Notes: a model not told the origin generated them from the letters alone. Numbered from the stretch's first letter, positions 31,517-39,878 are shown. The stretch is DNA of 43,044 nt from Modestobacter altitudinis (GCF_005930475.1 NZ_SJEW01000041.1:1-43044), one strand, 5' to 3'. Numbers and translations: made by a program.

Positions 31517-31556
31517 CCCCCGAGGGGCCATGTTGGCCAGCATGGCCCCTCGGGGG
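31517..31556. terminator. bidirectional hairpin terminator
   Basis: Perfect 16-base arms (CCCCCGAGGGGCCATG at 31517-31532, complement at 31541-31556) with an 8-base loop between the convergent MFS and GNAT genes. Confidence 0.88.
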
Positions 31557-31558
31557 TG

Positions 31559-32539
31559 TCAGGTCAGCGGCGCCAGCTGGTGCGACCAGGACACCTGAGT
31601 GCGGTGGGTGTGGAAGCCCAGGCTCTCGTACAGGCCCAGCGCCCCGGTGACGTTCTCGCTGTCCACCTCGAGCCCGGCGGTCTGGCAGTCGGCGGCCGCC
31701 GCGGCGTGCAGCGCCTCGATGATCACGGCCTTGGACAGCCCGCGCCCCCGGGCGGCGGGGACGACGCCGATCTGGCCGAAGTAGCTCTCCCGGGACCCGG
31801 TGGCGGCGGCGGTCGCCTCGGAGACGTAGGACAGCGCGTACCCCACGACCGCCCCGTCGGAGACGGCCAGCACCGACAGGTCGGGGCGGAAGGACGGCTG
31901 GCCGGTGAACATGACCTGCCACGAGGCGACGTCCCGCTCGCTGGAGCCGTAGTGCTCGGTGAACGCGGCATTGTGCGCGCGGCGCACCTCGTCGTCCCGG
32001 TCCCAGCTGAAGGGGACCAGCTCGACGTCCTCCACGCGGCGGCGCGGCGGGAGGTCGGTGAGCGGGCGCTCCATGTGGAAGAACCAGCGGACCGGCTGCA
32101 GCCCCGCCCGGCGAACCAGCGCCTCCAGCGAGGGCATCGTCGTGCAGACCGTCGCCGTCAACCGGGCCGGCGCCTCGGGGTGCCGCTCGGCGTGCAGCTC
32201 GCGGCCGCGCTCGAGCTGCCAGGCCAGCAGCGAGCGGCCGATGCCGCGCCCGCGCCAGTCCGGCCGGACCCGTCCCTCCAGGTGCACGCCGTAGGCGTCT
32301 CGGAAGGTGGGCGGCGCGATCGCGCTGGCCCAGGCGACCAGCTCGTCGCCGGAGCAGACCACCCGGGTGTCGCGCTCCAGGTCGACCAGGTCGTTGACGA
32401 ACCAGGCGGTGAGGTCCTCGGGGCTGGCGAGGTCACCGGTCTGGTCGACGGGCTCCGCGAGGGCCTCCAGATCGACGATGGCGACGACGTCGTCCGGGCG
32501 CATGGGGCGAGCGGTCAGGCCTTCGGGTAGCGGGGACAC
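31559..32539 (-). CDS. tandem GNAT acetyltransferase
   Basis: A 326-residue protein with two GNAT folds, as in mycothiol synthase-like and other actinobacterial double GNATs. The first domain (residues about 8-160) has an acetyl-CoA loop VRPDWRGRGIGRSLL. The second (about 170-326) has VVPAARGRGLSKAVI and ends with VDSENVTGALGLYESLGF. In such tandems usually only one domain is active; both keep the RGRG core here. The substrate is unknown, and I do not call it MshD. GTG start with no clear ribosome site; 11 bases after the amidohydrolase stop, so it is last in the smpB-linked operon. Confidence 0.9.
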   Translation of the reverse strand: MSPLPEGLTARPMRPDDVVAIVDLEALAEPVDQTGDLASPEDLTAWFVNDLVDLERDTRVVCSGDELVAWASAIAPPTFRDAYGVHLEGRVRPDWRGRGIGRSLLAWQLERGRELHAERHPEAPARLTATVCTTMPSLEALVRRAGLQPVRWFFHMERPLTDLPPRRRVEDVELVPFSWDRDDEVRRAHNAAFTEHYGSSERDVASWQVMFTGQPSFRPDLSVLAVSDGAVVGYALSYVSEATAAATGSRESYFGQIGVVPAARGRGLSKAVIIEALHAAAAADCQTAGLEVDSENVTGALGLYESLGFHTHRTQVSWSHQLAPLT

Positions 32540-32550
32540 AGCACCCGAGG

Positions 32551-33456
32551 CTAAGCGGTCACCTCGAACAGCCGCGCGCCGTTCTCCCACAGGACGGCGC
32601 GCAGCCAGTCCTCCCCCAGCTCCAGCCGGTGCAGCGCGGCGAGCTGGTGGGCGTAGGGGTACGGGATGGCCGGGAAGTCGCTGCCGAGCACGACCTTGTC
32701 CCGGAGCGCGGCCAGCCGGGGCAGCAGCGCGCGGTCGAAGGGCATCAGCCGCTCGGTGAAGTCGGTGGCGAACATGGTGGTGTCCAGGTGCACCCGCTCG
32801 TAGGTCTCGGCCAGCTCCAGGAATGCCCCGTACTCCGGCATCCCGAGGTGGGCGATGACCAGCTGCAGCCGGGGGAACCGCTCGAGCAGGCCGGCCATCG
32901 GCGCCGGGCCGGTGTGCTCCCCGCGCAGCGGGCCGGAACCGCAGTGGATGACCACCGGGGTCCCGGTCTGCTCCAGCCGCTCCCAGACCGGCAGCAACAG
33001 CTCGTCGCGCGGGTCGAAGTCCCCGACCTGCACGTGCACCTTGAACACCCGCGCCCCGGCGGCCAGGGCCTCGGCCACGTAGACCGGCGCCCCCGGCTCG
33101 GGGTAGAAGGTGGCCGACTGCAGCACCTGCGGGTGCGCCCGCGCGAAGTCCGCGGCCTGGTCGTTGAGCCAGGCGGCCATCCCGGCCTTGTGCGGGTACG
33201 GCAGGGTCGGGAAGGCGCGCACCCCGAGGCCGGCCAGGACGGCGAGCCGCTCCTCCACCGGGAGCGCGTAGGTGACCGGCCACGGCGCGCCGTAGTGGGA
33301 CTCGGCATCGGCGAAGTACTGCCAGACCTTGGCCTGCACCCGCTCGGGCAGGAAGTGCACGTGCACGTCGACCAGCCCGGGCAGCCCCAGCTCCCGCCAG
33401 TACCGCGGGACGTCGGCGTCGTCGACCGGCGGGAGGACCGCTGGCGTCGCCGTCAC
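32551..33456 (-). CDS. amidohydrolase family protein (amidohydrolase 2, ACMSD-like)
   Basis: A 301-residue metal-dependent TIM barrel of the amidohydrolase-2 group, which includes decarboxylases and hydrolases of aromatic or carboxylated compounds. Likely metal ligands are His-x-His in LVDVHVHFLP, the His of VVIHCGSG, the His of VIAHLGMPEYG, and the Asp of VLGSDFPAIPYPY. No signal peptide. The GTG start overlaps the stop of the upstream quinone oxidoreductase by four bases (GTGA). The reaction cannot be assigned from sequence alone. Confidence 0.92.
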   Translation of the reverse strand: MTATPAVLPPVDDADVPRYWRELGLPGLVDVHVHFLPERVQAKVWQYFADAESHYGAPWPVTYALPVEERLAVLAGLGVRAFPTLPYPHKAGMAAWLNDQAADFARAHPQVLQSATFYPEPGAPVYVAEALAAGARVFKVHVQVGDFDPRDELLLPVWERLEQTGTPVVIHCGSGPLRGEHTGPAPMAGLLERFPRLQLVIAHLGMPEYGAFLELAETYERVHLDTTMFATDFTERLMPFDRALLPRLAALRDKVVLGSDFPAIPYPYAHQLAALHRLELGEDWLRAVLWENGARLFEVTA

Positions 33457-34373
33457 AGCGTGACGACGACCTTGCCGCGGACGTGCCCCTCGGCGACCAG
33501 CCGCTGCGCGTCCGCGACCTGGGCCAGCGGGAACGCCTTGGCGATCGCCACCCGCAGCTGGCCCGCGTCGGCCATCCGGCCGAGCTCCTCGAGGTCGTGC
33601 TGGTCGGGCCGGACGAACACGTACCGGCCGCCCAGGTCACGCACCACCGGGTCGACGATGCTGGCGATCCGGGCCGGGTCGCGCACCTGGTCGGGGGCGT
33701 CGCCCAGCGCCGGCCCCCCGATCAGGTCCAGGACGGCGTCCACCGGCTCGGACAGCTGCCCGCTGATCGGGCCGGCGCTGTAGTCCAGCACCTCGGCGGC
33801 CCCGGCGTCGGTCAGGAAGCCGTGGTTGCGCGGGCTGGCGGTGCCGATGACGTGGGCGCCCAGCGCGGCGGCGATCTGGACGGCGAAGAAGCCGACCCCG
33901 CCGGCCGCGCGGTGCACCAGCACCCGGTCGCCCTCGCCGACGTCCAGCACCTCGGTGAGCGCCTGGTACGCGGTCAGCCCGGCCAGCGGCAGCGCGCCGG
34001 CCTCGGCGAACCCCAGCGACTCGGGCTTGTGCGCGATGCAGCGCTGCGGGGCGGGGACGAGCTCGGCCGCCGTCCCCCACTGGACGTCGTCCCGGCGCAG
34101 GTAGCCGAACACCTCGTCCCCCGGGGCGAAGTCGACCACCGCGGGACCGACCTGCTCGACGACGCCGGCGAGGTCCCAGCCCGGGACGATCGGGAAGTGG
34201 TGCGGGAAGGCGCCGGCGAGGTGACCCTCACGGATGCCGATGTCGACCGGGTTGACCCCGGCAGCCCGCACCCGGACGAGCACGGCGTCGGGTCCGACGG
34301 GTGGCTCGGGCAGGTCGTCGCGCAGCTGCAGGACCGACTCGTCGCCGAACCGGTCGTAGGCGATGCCCCGCAT
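33453..34373 (-). CDS. NADP-dependent quinone oxidoreductase-like (zinc-free MDR) protein
   Basis: A 306-residue medium-chain dehydrogenase/reductase. The N-terminal GroES-like domain shows VRAAGVNPVDIGIREG and VPGWDLAGVVEQVG. The Rossmann domain has VLVHRAAGGVGFFAVQIAAALGAHVIGTAS. The usual zinc-ligand cysteines are absent, as in quinone oxidoreductases, which reduce quinones or enones with NADPH. The C-terminus ends GHVRGKVVVTL, typical of the family. The ATG overlaps the smpB stop by one base (TGATG), so expression is coupled to smpB. It continues into the amidohydrolase with a GTGA overlap. Confidence 0.93.
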   Translation of the reverse strand: MRGIAYDRFGDESVLQLRDDLPEPPVGPDAVLVRVRAAGVNPVDIGIREGHLAGAFPHHFPIVPGWDLAGVVEQVGPAVVDFAPGDEVFGYLRRDDVQWGTAAELVPAPQRCIAHKPESLGFAEAGALPLAGLTAYQALTEVLDVGEGDRVLVHRAAGGVGFFAVQIAAALGAHVIGTASPRNHGFLTDAGAAEVLDYSAGPISGQLSEPVDAVLDLIGGPALGDAPDQVRDPARIASIVDPVVRDLGGRYVFVRPDQHDLEELGRMADAGQLRVAIAKAFPLAQVADAQRLVAEGHVRGKVVVTL

Positions 34374-34849
34374 CAGCGGCGACCCTTGACGTAGCGGCCG
34401 AAGGCGCGCTCCATCTCCCGCCGGGAGTCGCGCTCGGCGAGGTCCTGCCGCTTGTCGTAGGTCTTCTTGCCCTTGGCGAGCGCCAGGGTGGCCTTGACCT
34501 TGCCGTCCTTGAAGTAGAGGTCGAGCGGGACCAGGGTCAGCCCGCCCTCCTTCGTCTTCCCGATCAGCTTCTCGATCTCGCTGCGGTGCATCAGGATCTT
34601 CCGCTTGCGCCGCGGGGTGTGGTTGTTCCATGTGCCCTCGGTGTACTCCGGGATGTGCACGTGCTGCAGCCAGACCTCACCGTCGTCGACGGTGGCGAAC
34701 CCGTCGACGAGCGAGGCGCGACCGGCACGCAGGCTCTTCACCTCGGTGCCGGTGAGCACCAGGCCCACCTCGTAGGTGTCCAGGATCGAGTAGTCGTGCC
34801 GCGCCTTCTTGTTCTGGGCGATGAACTTGCGCCCCTGTTCCCGCGGCAT
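34373..34849 (-). CDS. smpB: SsrA-binding protein SmpB
   Basis: A 158-residue partner of tmRNA in trans-translation. The OB-fold core is clear: [52 protein letters not shown], and [19 protein letters not shown]. The basic C-terminal tail ([23 protein letters not shown]) reaches into the mRNA channel. In many actinomycetes smpB directly follows ftsX. Here it is separated from ftsX by a reverse-oriented hairpin-flanked cassette, so it may need its own promoter within 34850-34981. Its stop overlaps the next gene's ATG. Confidence 0.97.
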   Translation of the reverse strand: MPREQGRKFIAQNKKARHDYSILDTYEVGLVLTGTEVKSLRAGRASLVDGFATVDDGEVWLQHVHIPEYTEGTWNNHTPRRKRKILMHRSEIEKLIGKTKEGGLTLVPLDLYFKDGKVKATLALAKGKKTYDKRQDLAERDSRREMERAFGRYVKGRR

Positions 34850-34870
34850 GCCCCCAGGTTAACCGCCCGC

Positions 34871-34925
34871 GACAACTGCGATCTCGCGGCTTCCCACGCG
34901 GAGGAGCCCCGAGATCGCAGCAGTC
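34871..34925 (+). repeat. left flanking hairpin of AbiEi/DUF559 cassette 2
   Basis: A 55-base palindrome; core arms 34876-34891 and 34905-34920 pair at 15 of 16 positions (CTGCGATCTCGCGGCT). It aligns without gaps to 35601-35655 beyond the gene, about 37 of 55 identical by hand count, with arms better kept than the loop. It lies 21 bases upstream of the smpB start. Confidence 0.75.
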
Positions 34926-34930
34926 ACGGC

Positions 34931-34943
34931 GCCTGTGGACGGC
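34931..34943 (+). promoter_or_regulatory. 13-base motif shared by both AbiEi/DUF559 cassettes
   Basis: GCCTGTGGACGGC, identical to 8359-8371, again 38 bases before the GTG start and a few bases after the left hairpin. Confidence 0.6.
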
Positions 34944-34981
34944 CGCAGCGCACACGGACCCCGGGACGGCACCCTCCCCCG

Positions 34982-35602
34982 GTGCCCCGCCGTCGTGCGC
35001 CGTCCCAACTCACTGGTCCGGCGACCCGCCCCGCCGCCCTGGCCGGAGACATCTCGGACTGGCAACTCCGTCATCCCGACGTCGTCCGGCTGTCCCGGGA
35101 CACCTACCTCCCCCGGGCTCAGGACGCCGACCTGCGCACCCGCTTGCCGGCGGTGCTGATGACTGCGCCACCCGGTGCCGTGGTCAGCCACCAGACGGCG
35201 GCGGCGCTGTGGCGGGTGGAGATCCCGCTCGCCGCCCCCGACCCGCTCGCCCATCTGACCGTCCCGGCCGCGTCGAAGGCCCGCAACCGTGCCGACCGGC
35301 GGTTGCACCGGGCTCAGTTGTCTCAGCAGGACGTCGAGCGGCGCTGGGGCATGCCGGTGACCACCCCCGCCCGCACGTGGCGCGACTTGGCCGCTGTGTT
35401 GGAGCCGGCCGCGCTGCCCGCCTGCCCCCACGCCTCGCAGGCTCGCCGCGGGCCCCTGCAGGCGGGCCGAAGGAGTCAGGTCGACCGGCGGCAGAACCGG
35501 CTCGTGTTGGAGGGCTGGATCGTCCTGCGGTTCAGCTCGGCCGACGTCCTGGGCCGGCCGGACGAGGTGATCGCCGCCGTGCGCCGCGCTCTCGGGCTGT
35601 GA
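34982..35602 (+). CDS. AbiEi-like protein with deleted DUF559 core
   Basis: A 206-residue homologue of the 289-residue protein at 8410. The N-terminal AbiEi-like half is kept (SDWQLRHPDVVRLSRDTYLP, GAVVSHQTAAALWRV, TTPARTWRDLAAVL). At the C-terminus only the last DUF559 piece remains (DRRQNRLVLEGWIVLRFSSADV and a final helix). Residues matching 141-251 of the longer protein, including all candidate nuclease residues, are replaced by 27 unrelated residues encoded by a palindrome-rich stretch. The frame stays open to the normal end, so it is either a decayed copy or a DNA-binding-only derivative. GTG start. It runs against the ftsX-smpB genes around it. The stop is at the edge of the right hairpin. 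Confidence 0.7.
   Translation: MPRRRAPSQLTGPATRPAALAGDISDWQLRHPDVVRLSRDTYLPRAQDADLRTRLPAVLMTAPPGAVVSHQTAAALWRVEIPLAAPDPLAHLTVPAASKARNRADRRLHRAQLSQQDVERRWGMPVTTPARTWRDLAAVLEPAALPACPHASQARRGPLQAGRRSQVDRRQNRLVLEGWIVLRFSSADVLGRPDEVIAAVRRALGL
35416..35467. repeat. inverted repeat at the nuclease-core deletion
   Basis: GCCCGCCTGC (35416-35425) pairs perfectly with 35458-35467, and inner short palindromes (GCCTCGCAGGC) lie between. It coincides with the 27-residue stretch that replaces the DUF559 core in cassette 2, so it may be an inserted palindromic element or the scar of the deletion. Confidence 0.5.
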
Positions 35603-35655
35603 GTTCTGCGGTCTCGGGCTCCCCCCGACGAGGAAGCCCCGAGACCGCAGAACTC
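35601..35655 (+). repeat. right flanking hairpin of AbiEi/DUF559 cassette 2
   Basis: Perfect 18-base arms (35601-35618 with 35638-35655; GAGTTCTGCGGTCTCGGG) and a 19-base loop. The gene's TGA stop is at 35600-35602, on its first bases. It ends 8 bases before the ftsX stop and can also terminate ftsX transcription. Confidence 0.82.
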
Positions 35656-35663
35656 AGCGGCGG

Positions 35664-36548
35664 CTACAGGCGGACGTAGAGCCGCAGCGTCACGTAGGCG
35701 GCGACGGCGGCGAGCCCGACGCCGGCCGCGGCGATGACCGGGCTGATCGCCGCGATCGCCGACCAGTCGACCGGCGGGATGATCCCCGCCTTGATCGGCC
35801 CGGCCAGCGTCTTGTCGACGAACAAGATCTTGGTGAGCACCAGCCCGCCGATCGCGAGCAGCGCACCGATCAACCCGGCCAGCGCAGCCTCGAGGATGAA
35901 CGGCAGCTGCGTGTACCAGCGGGAGGCGCCGACCAGCCGCATGATGTTGGTCTCGTTGCGTCTGTTGAAGGCCGCGAGCTGGATGGTGTTGGAGATCAGC
36001 AGCAGCGCGGCCAGGGCCTGGACGACGGCCACCGCGATGGTGGCGTTCCGCGCACCGTTCAGCAGGCTGAACAGCCGGTCGAGGAAGTCGCCCTCGTCGC
36101 GCACCTCGTCGACGCCGTTCTGCCCGTTCGGGAACTGCTCGGCGATCACCGGGTAGCGCTGCGGGTTGACCAGCTCCACCCGGAAGCTCTCCGGGAGCGC
36201 GTCCTGCGGGGTGTTGGCGATCAGCGCCGGCTGCTCCTGGAACTGCTGGGTGAAGCGGGCGTAGGCGTCGGCCTTGGACTCGTAGAGGTAGTCCTTGACC
36301 TCCGGCGAGGAGTCCAGCTGCGCGGCGATGGCGTCCCGCTGCGGGTCGGTGATGCCGTCGGCGAGGTAGATCGAGACCTGGATCTTGTCGTAGTAGATCT
36401 CGCGCATGTCGCCGATCATGTTGGCGATCAGCAGACCGGTGCCCATGAGGCCCAGCGAGATCCCGGTGGTCAGGATCATCGCGACCGTCATGGTCAGGTT
36501 CCGACGCAGCCCAGCGGCCACCTCGGAGAGGACGAAGTTGACGCGCAT
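35664..36548 (-). CDS. ftsX: permease-like cell division protein FtsX
   Basis: A 294-residue FtsX. The N-terminal cytoplasmic start (MRVNFVLSEVAAGLRRNLTM) leads into TM1 (VAMILTTGISLGLMGTGLLIA). A large extracellular loop (about residues 45-165, with QVSIYLADGITDPQRDAI) follows, then three more helices. The segment NRRNETNIMRLVGASRWYTQLPFILEA is the conserved FtsX motif. With FtsE it transmits a cytoplasmic ATPase signal to peptidoglycan hydrolases outside (RipC in mycobacteria). It follows ftsE by 36 bases. Downstream, where smpB would be expected, comes an inserted cassette in opposite orientation. Confidence 0.97.
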   Translation of the reverse strand: MRVNFVLSEVAAGLRRNLTMTVAMILTTGISLGLMGTGLLIANMIGDMREIYYDKIQVSIYLADGITDPQRDAIAAQLDSSPEVKDYLYESKADAYARFTQQFQEQPALIANTPQDALPESFRVELVNPQRYPVIAEQFPNGQNGVDEVRDEGDFLDRLFSLLNGARNATIAVAVVQALAALLLISNTIQLAAFNRRNETNIMRLVGASRWYTQLPFILEAALAGLIGALLAIGGLVLTKILFVDKTLAGPIKAGIIPPVDWSAIAAISPVIAAAGVGLAAVAAYVTLRLYVRL

Positions 36549-36584
36549 CAGTTCCCTGTCATGTGGATCAGCGGGCGGGGCATC

Positions 36585-37274
36585 TCAGCGCCCGAGCCCG
36601 TAGACGCCACGGCTCTGGTCACGGCTGAGGATGCCGTCGTTCAGCTCGATCACGCGCCGCCGCATCGAGTCGACGATGTGGTAGTCGTGCGTGGCCATCA
36701 CGACGGTGGTGCCGGTGCGGTTGATCCGCTCCAGCAGCAGCATGATGTCCTGGCTCGTCTCCGGGTCCAGGTTGCCGGTGGGCTCGTCGGCCAGCAGGAC
36801 CAGCGGGCGGTTGACGAACGCCCGGGCGATCGCCACCCGCTGCTGCTCACCACCGGAGAGCTCACCGGGCAGCCGGTTCTCCTTGCCGTCGAGGCCGACC
36901 ATCTCCAGCACCTCGGGGACGACGCGCTTGATCGTCCGCTGCGGCTTGTTGATCACCTCGAGGGCGAAGGCCACGTTCTCGGCCACCGTCTTGTTGGTCA
37001 GCAGCCGGAAGTCCTGGAAGACGCAGCCCATCGTGCGGCGGAGCTTGGGCACCTGCCACTTGCTCATCGTGTTCAGGGTCTTGTCGTTGACCTTGATGAC
37101 GCCCTTGGTGGGGCTGTCCTCCTTCAGCAGCAGCCGGAGGAAGGTCGACTTGCCCGAACCCGAGGAGCCGATGAGGAAGACGAACTCACCCTTGTCGATC
37201 TGCATCGAGACGTCGTCCAGGGCCGGCCGAGGGCTCGACGGATAGACCTTGGTGACGTGTTGCAATTCGATCAC
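36585..37274 (-). CDS. ftsE: cell division ATP-binding protein FtsE
   Basis: A 229-residue ABC ATPase. Walker A is GSSGSGKST, the Q-loop is CVFQDFRLL, the signature [14 protein letters not shown], Walker [13 protein letters not shown], and the switch His is in [10 protein letters not shown]. The N-terminal [24 protein letters not shown] is typical FtsE. It pairs with FtsX at the division site. The start is a GTG; a GGAGG lies about 15 bases upstream, so the ribosome site is weak. Upstream, prfB is on the same strand, but a hairpin between them suggests ftsE has its own promoter. Confidence 0.97.
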   Translation of the reverse strand: MIELQHVTKVYPSSPRPALDDVSMQIDKGEFVFLIGSSGSGKSTFLRLLLKEDSPTKGVIKVNDKTLNTMSKWQVPKLRRTMGCVFQDFRLLTNKTVAENVAFALEVINKPQRTIKRVVPEVLEMVGLDGKENRLPGELSGGEQQRVAIARAFVNRPLVLLADEPTGNLDPETSQDIMLLLERINRTGTTVVMATHDYHIVDSMRRRVIELNDGILSRDQSRGVYGLGR

Positions 37275-37326
37275 GAGGGACGACGGTACCTCCCCGCCGC
37301 GTCATCATGCCCCGCGCCACGCGACA

Positions 37327-37398
37327 GGAGGACCTCGTTCGGCCTCGGTGCAGGGTCCCTCGACGAGGGTGCGAGTCGTGGGGGCACCGAGGTCCTCC
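37327..37398 (-). terminator. possible prfB terminator
   Basis: GGAGGACCTCG (37327-37337) pairs with CGAGGTCCTCC (37388-37398), just after the minus-strand prfB stop. A small inner hairpin CCCTCG-A-CGAGGG lies at 37357-37369. The long loop makes it a weaker terminator than others in the window. Confidence 0.5.
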
Positions 37399-37399
37399 C

Positions 37400-38512
37400 T
37401 CAGTTCAGCTCGGCGTTCTCCTGCTGGCGGCGCCAGCGGATCCCGGCCTCGATGAAGGCGTCGATGTCGCCGTCGAGGACGTTGGAGGGGTTGCCGCTCT
37501 CGGTCTCGGTCCGCAGGTCCTTGACCATCTGGTACGGGTGCAGCACGTAGGACCGCATCTGGTTGCCCCAGCTGCTGCCCTCCCCCTTGAGCGCGTCCAT
37601 CTCGGCCCGCTGCTCGGCCTGCCGGACCACGAGCAGCCGGGCCTGCAGCACCCGCAGCGCCGCGGCCCGGTTCTGGATCTGCGACTTCTCGTTCTGGCAG
37701 GAGACGACGATGCCGGTCGGGAGGTGGGTCATCCGGACGGCGGAGTCGGTGGTGTTGACGCTCTGCCCACCGGGACCCGACGAGCGGAAGACGTCGACCC
37801 GGATCTCGTTCTCCGGGATGTCGACGTGGTCGGTCTGCTCGACGACGGGCAGCACCTCGACCCCGGCGAAGGAGGTCTGCCGGCGGCCCTGGTTGTCGAA
37901 CGGCGAGATCCGCACCAGCCGGTGGGTGCCCTGCTCCACCGACAGGGTGCCGTAGGCGTAGGGCTGCTTGACGGCGAAGGTGGCCGACTTGATCCCGGCC
38001 TCCTCGGCGTAGGAGACGTCGTAGACCTCGGTCGGGTACTTGTGCCGCTCGGCCCAGCGCAGGTACATCCGCATGAGCATCTCGGCGAAGTCCGCGGCGT
38101 CGACGCCACCGGCCTCCGAGCGGATGGTCACCAGCGCCTCGCGGGAGTCGTACTCACCGGAGAGCAGGGTGCGCACCTCGAGCTCGTCGAGGACCGTGCG
38201 GATGCTCACCAGCTCGCGCTCGGTCTCGGCGGTGGTGGCCTCGTCGCCCTCCTCCGCGGCCATCTCGTGCATCAGCCCGACGTCGTCGAGCCGGCTGCGC
38301 AGCTCCTCCACCCGGCGCAGGTCCCCCTGCAGGTAGGACAGCCGGGAGGTGAGCGCCTGCGCGGCCTCGACGTCGTTCCAGAGGTCGGGCGCGGCGGCCT
38401 TCTGCTCCAGCTCGGCGACCTCGCGGCGCAGGTCGTCGACCCGCATCACGGCCTCGATGGACTTCAGGGTCGTGTCGAGTTCGTCCAGGACGACGGAGAA
38501 GTCAGCGGCCAC
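37400..38512 (-). CDS. prfB: peptide chain release factor 2
   Basis: A 370-residue class I release factor. The catalytic GGQ is in [17 protein letters not shown]. The anticodon-like tripeptide is SPF ([17 protein letters not shown]), which identifies RF2 reading UGA and UAA. The N-terminal helical domain starts [18 protein letters not shown]. There is no in-frame stop and no programmed frameshift site near the start, unlike Escherichia coli prfB. The start is a GTG, with a -10-like TATCCT ending eight bases upstream and no ribosome site, so the mRNA may be leaderless. It is followed by ftsE and ftsX in the conserved order. Confidence 0.97.
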   Translation of the reverse strand: MAADFSVVLDELDTTLKSIEAVMRVDDLRREVAELEQKAAAPDLWNDVEAAQALTSRLSYLQGDLRRVEELRSRLDDVGLMHEMAAEEGDEATTAETERELVSIRTVLDELEVRTLLSGEYDSREALVTIRSEAGGVDAADFAEMLMRMYLRWAERHKYPTEVYDVSYAEEAGIKSATFAVKQPYAYGTLSVEQGTHRLVRISPFDNQGRRQTSFAGVEVLPVVEQTDHVDIPENEIRVDVFRSSGPGGQSVNTTDSAVRMTHLPTGIVVSCQNEKSQIQNRAAALRVLQARLLVVRQAEQRAEMDALKGEGSSWGNQMRSYVLHPYQMVKDLRTETESGNPSNVLDGDIDAFIEAGIRWRRQQENAELN

Positions 38513-38520
38513 AGCGATCG

Positions 38521-38528
38521 AGGATAGT
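38521..38528. promoter_or_regulatory. candidate -10 region shared by prfB and the divergent small gene
   Basis: Minus-strand TATCCT (38526-38521) ends eight bases before the prfB GTG, which would put transcription start near the start codon. On the plus strand the same bases give GATAGT (38523-38528), about 30 bases before the divergent ATG. No clear -35 box on either side. Confidence 0.45.
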
Positions 38529-38558
38529 GCGCCTGGCGCCGGGGTACCGCACTGCAGC

Positions 38559-38873
38559 ATGAGCACGCCACCGCCGGACGACCGACCCACGCCGGACGAC
38601 CTCACCGAGTACGAGCGCGCCGACTTCCCGCACGGTGTCCCCGCCTCCGCGCGCTCCCTGCCCGAGGGTGGCGCCGCCGCCGCCCGCAGCGCGCTGACCC
38701 TGCGGCTGGTGCTGGCCGCCTTCGGGCTGGTCCTGTGCACCGTGCTCGGGGTGCTCGCCCTGGGCGCGGACGTCCCGCTGGTGTTCCCGCTCGTCCTGTT
38801 CGTGCTGGCCGCGATCGCCCTGGTGGACCTGGTCGTGGTGGCCCGGCGGAAGCTGCGCGGCGAACCGGGCTGA
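38559..38873 (+). CDS. small membrane protein, DUF6343-like
   Basis: A 104-residue protein with a hydrophilic N-terminal half ([22 protein letters not shown]). Two membrane helices follow ([22 protein letters not shown] and [25 protein letters not shown]) and the end is basic. The pattern of RSAL-LRL before the first helix and DLVVVxRRK after the second resembles the actinobacterial DUF6343 family, without a known role; this is a loose resemblance. ATG start, no strong ribosome site, divergent from prfB. Confidence 0.75.
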   Translation: MSTPPPDDRPTPDDLTEYERADFPHGVPASARSLPEGGAAAARSALTLRLVLAAFGLVLCTVLGVLALGADVPLVFPLVLFVLAAIALVDLVVVARRKLRGEPG

Positions 38874-38877
38874 CCGG

Positions 38878-39828
38878 TCACTCGTAGAGCACGTACTCCG
38901 GCTGCGGGACGAGCGCGAGGACCTCCTCCGGGGTCATCAGCGGCCCGGAGCGGGTGTCCTCCTCGTAGAAGAGCTTGAAGCCGGCGTGGACGAACGGCGG
39001 CGTCCCGGCCATCACCCGCAGGTAGGTGCCGATCTTGTCGGCCGCGGCGCCGATGCCGTCGACGCTCTTCACCACGGCCACCCCGGGCCGGTCGACCAGG
39101 GCCTCTTGGCCGGAGACGATGTCGGCGTGCAGCTGGTGGTAGAGCATCACCTTCTGCGGCAGGTGCCCGGCGGTGACCAGCCCGTCGAGGTAGGCCGAGA
39201 CACCGTCCAGCTCGGCGCCGGTGGTGGAGCCGAACACGTCGCCGGGCACCTCGCCGGCCTCGATCGCCCACTCGGGGTCCAGGGCGACGCCGACGTCGGG
39301 CTGGGTCAGCCACTTCTCGTAGTACTGGACGGCGGGCAGGAAGTCCCCGCTGCCCGGCTGGATGCCCAGCAGCAGGATGCCGCCGGCCGCGCGGGCGGCG
39401 TCCAGGTACTGCTGCACGGTGGCGTCGTCCGCGGCGATCGACCAGTCGCCGTTGGGCCCGGGCACGGACTGCACGACGGTGGCGATGAGCTCGACGATCG
39501 GCAGCACCGGGCGGTCGGCACCGTAGGCGGCGGACTGCTGGCGCAGCTGCTCGGTGGCCGCGGCGAGGTCACCGGTCATCGGCCCCAGCGCGGGTGAGCC
39601 GGGGGCGCCGGAGAAGCCGACCAGCCGATGGCCGGGGAAGACCTGGGTACCGCCGCCGGGCAGCTCCTGCTGCGTCGGGGTGGGCGGTGCCGTCGTCTCC
39701 TCCGCTGTCGAGGCCGACGGGGCCGGCGGATCGCTGACGGCGGGCGCCGCGGCGGACTCCGTGCCGCAGCCGGTGACCAGCAGGACGGCGGCGGTCACGG
39801 ACAGCAGCAGGGGGCGTCGGGAGCGCAC
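38878..39828 (-). CDS. putative lipoprotein, TIM-barrel-like
   Basis: A 316-residue lipoprotein. The signal is [20 protein letters not shown], with lipobox LVTGC and lipidated Cys21. A Ser/Thr/Pro/Ala-rich linker (to about residue 57) leads to a globular domain. Its order of strands and loops suggests a glycosidase-like TIM barrel: [39 protein letters not shown] and [13 protein letters not shown]. The Asp and Glu of LDPEW are candidate functional residues. No family is recognised with certainty. GTG start. It converges with the small membrane protein gene and lies 50 bases after the PAS-GGDEF-EAL gene on the same strand. Confidence 0.82.
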   Translation of the reverse strand: MRSRRPLLLSVTAAVLLVTGCGTESAAAPAVSDPPAPSASTAEETTAPPTPTQQELPGGGTQVFPGHRLVGFSGAPGSPALGPMTGDLAAATEQLRQQSAAYGADRPVLPIVELIATVVQSVPGPNGDWSIAADDATVQQYLDAARAAGGILLLGIQPGSGDFLPAVQYYEKWLTQPDVGVALDPEWAIEAGEVPGDVFGSTTGAELDGVSAYLDGLVTAGHLPQKVMLYHQLHADIVSGQEALVDRPGVAVVKSVDGIGAAADKIGTYLRVMAGTPPFVHAGFKLFYEEDTRSGPLMTPEEVLALVPQPEYVLYE

Positions 39829-39878
39829 GACCGGTGACCCTCGTCCCCCCGGCGGTCGACAGCAAACCGGGGAGTCGC

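Noticed and set aside
38400-38512. Programmed +1 frameshift in prfB
   Set aside because: The reading frame is continuous from the GTG; no in-frame early stop or slippery site is present.
38513-39313. Extended start for prfB
   Set aside because: The extension crosses the small divergent membrane gene and the lipoprotein end; release factor homology starts at the GTG at 38512.
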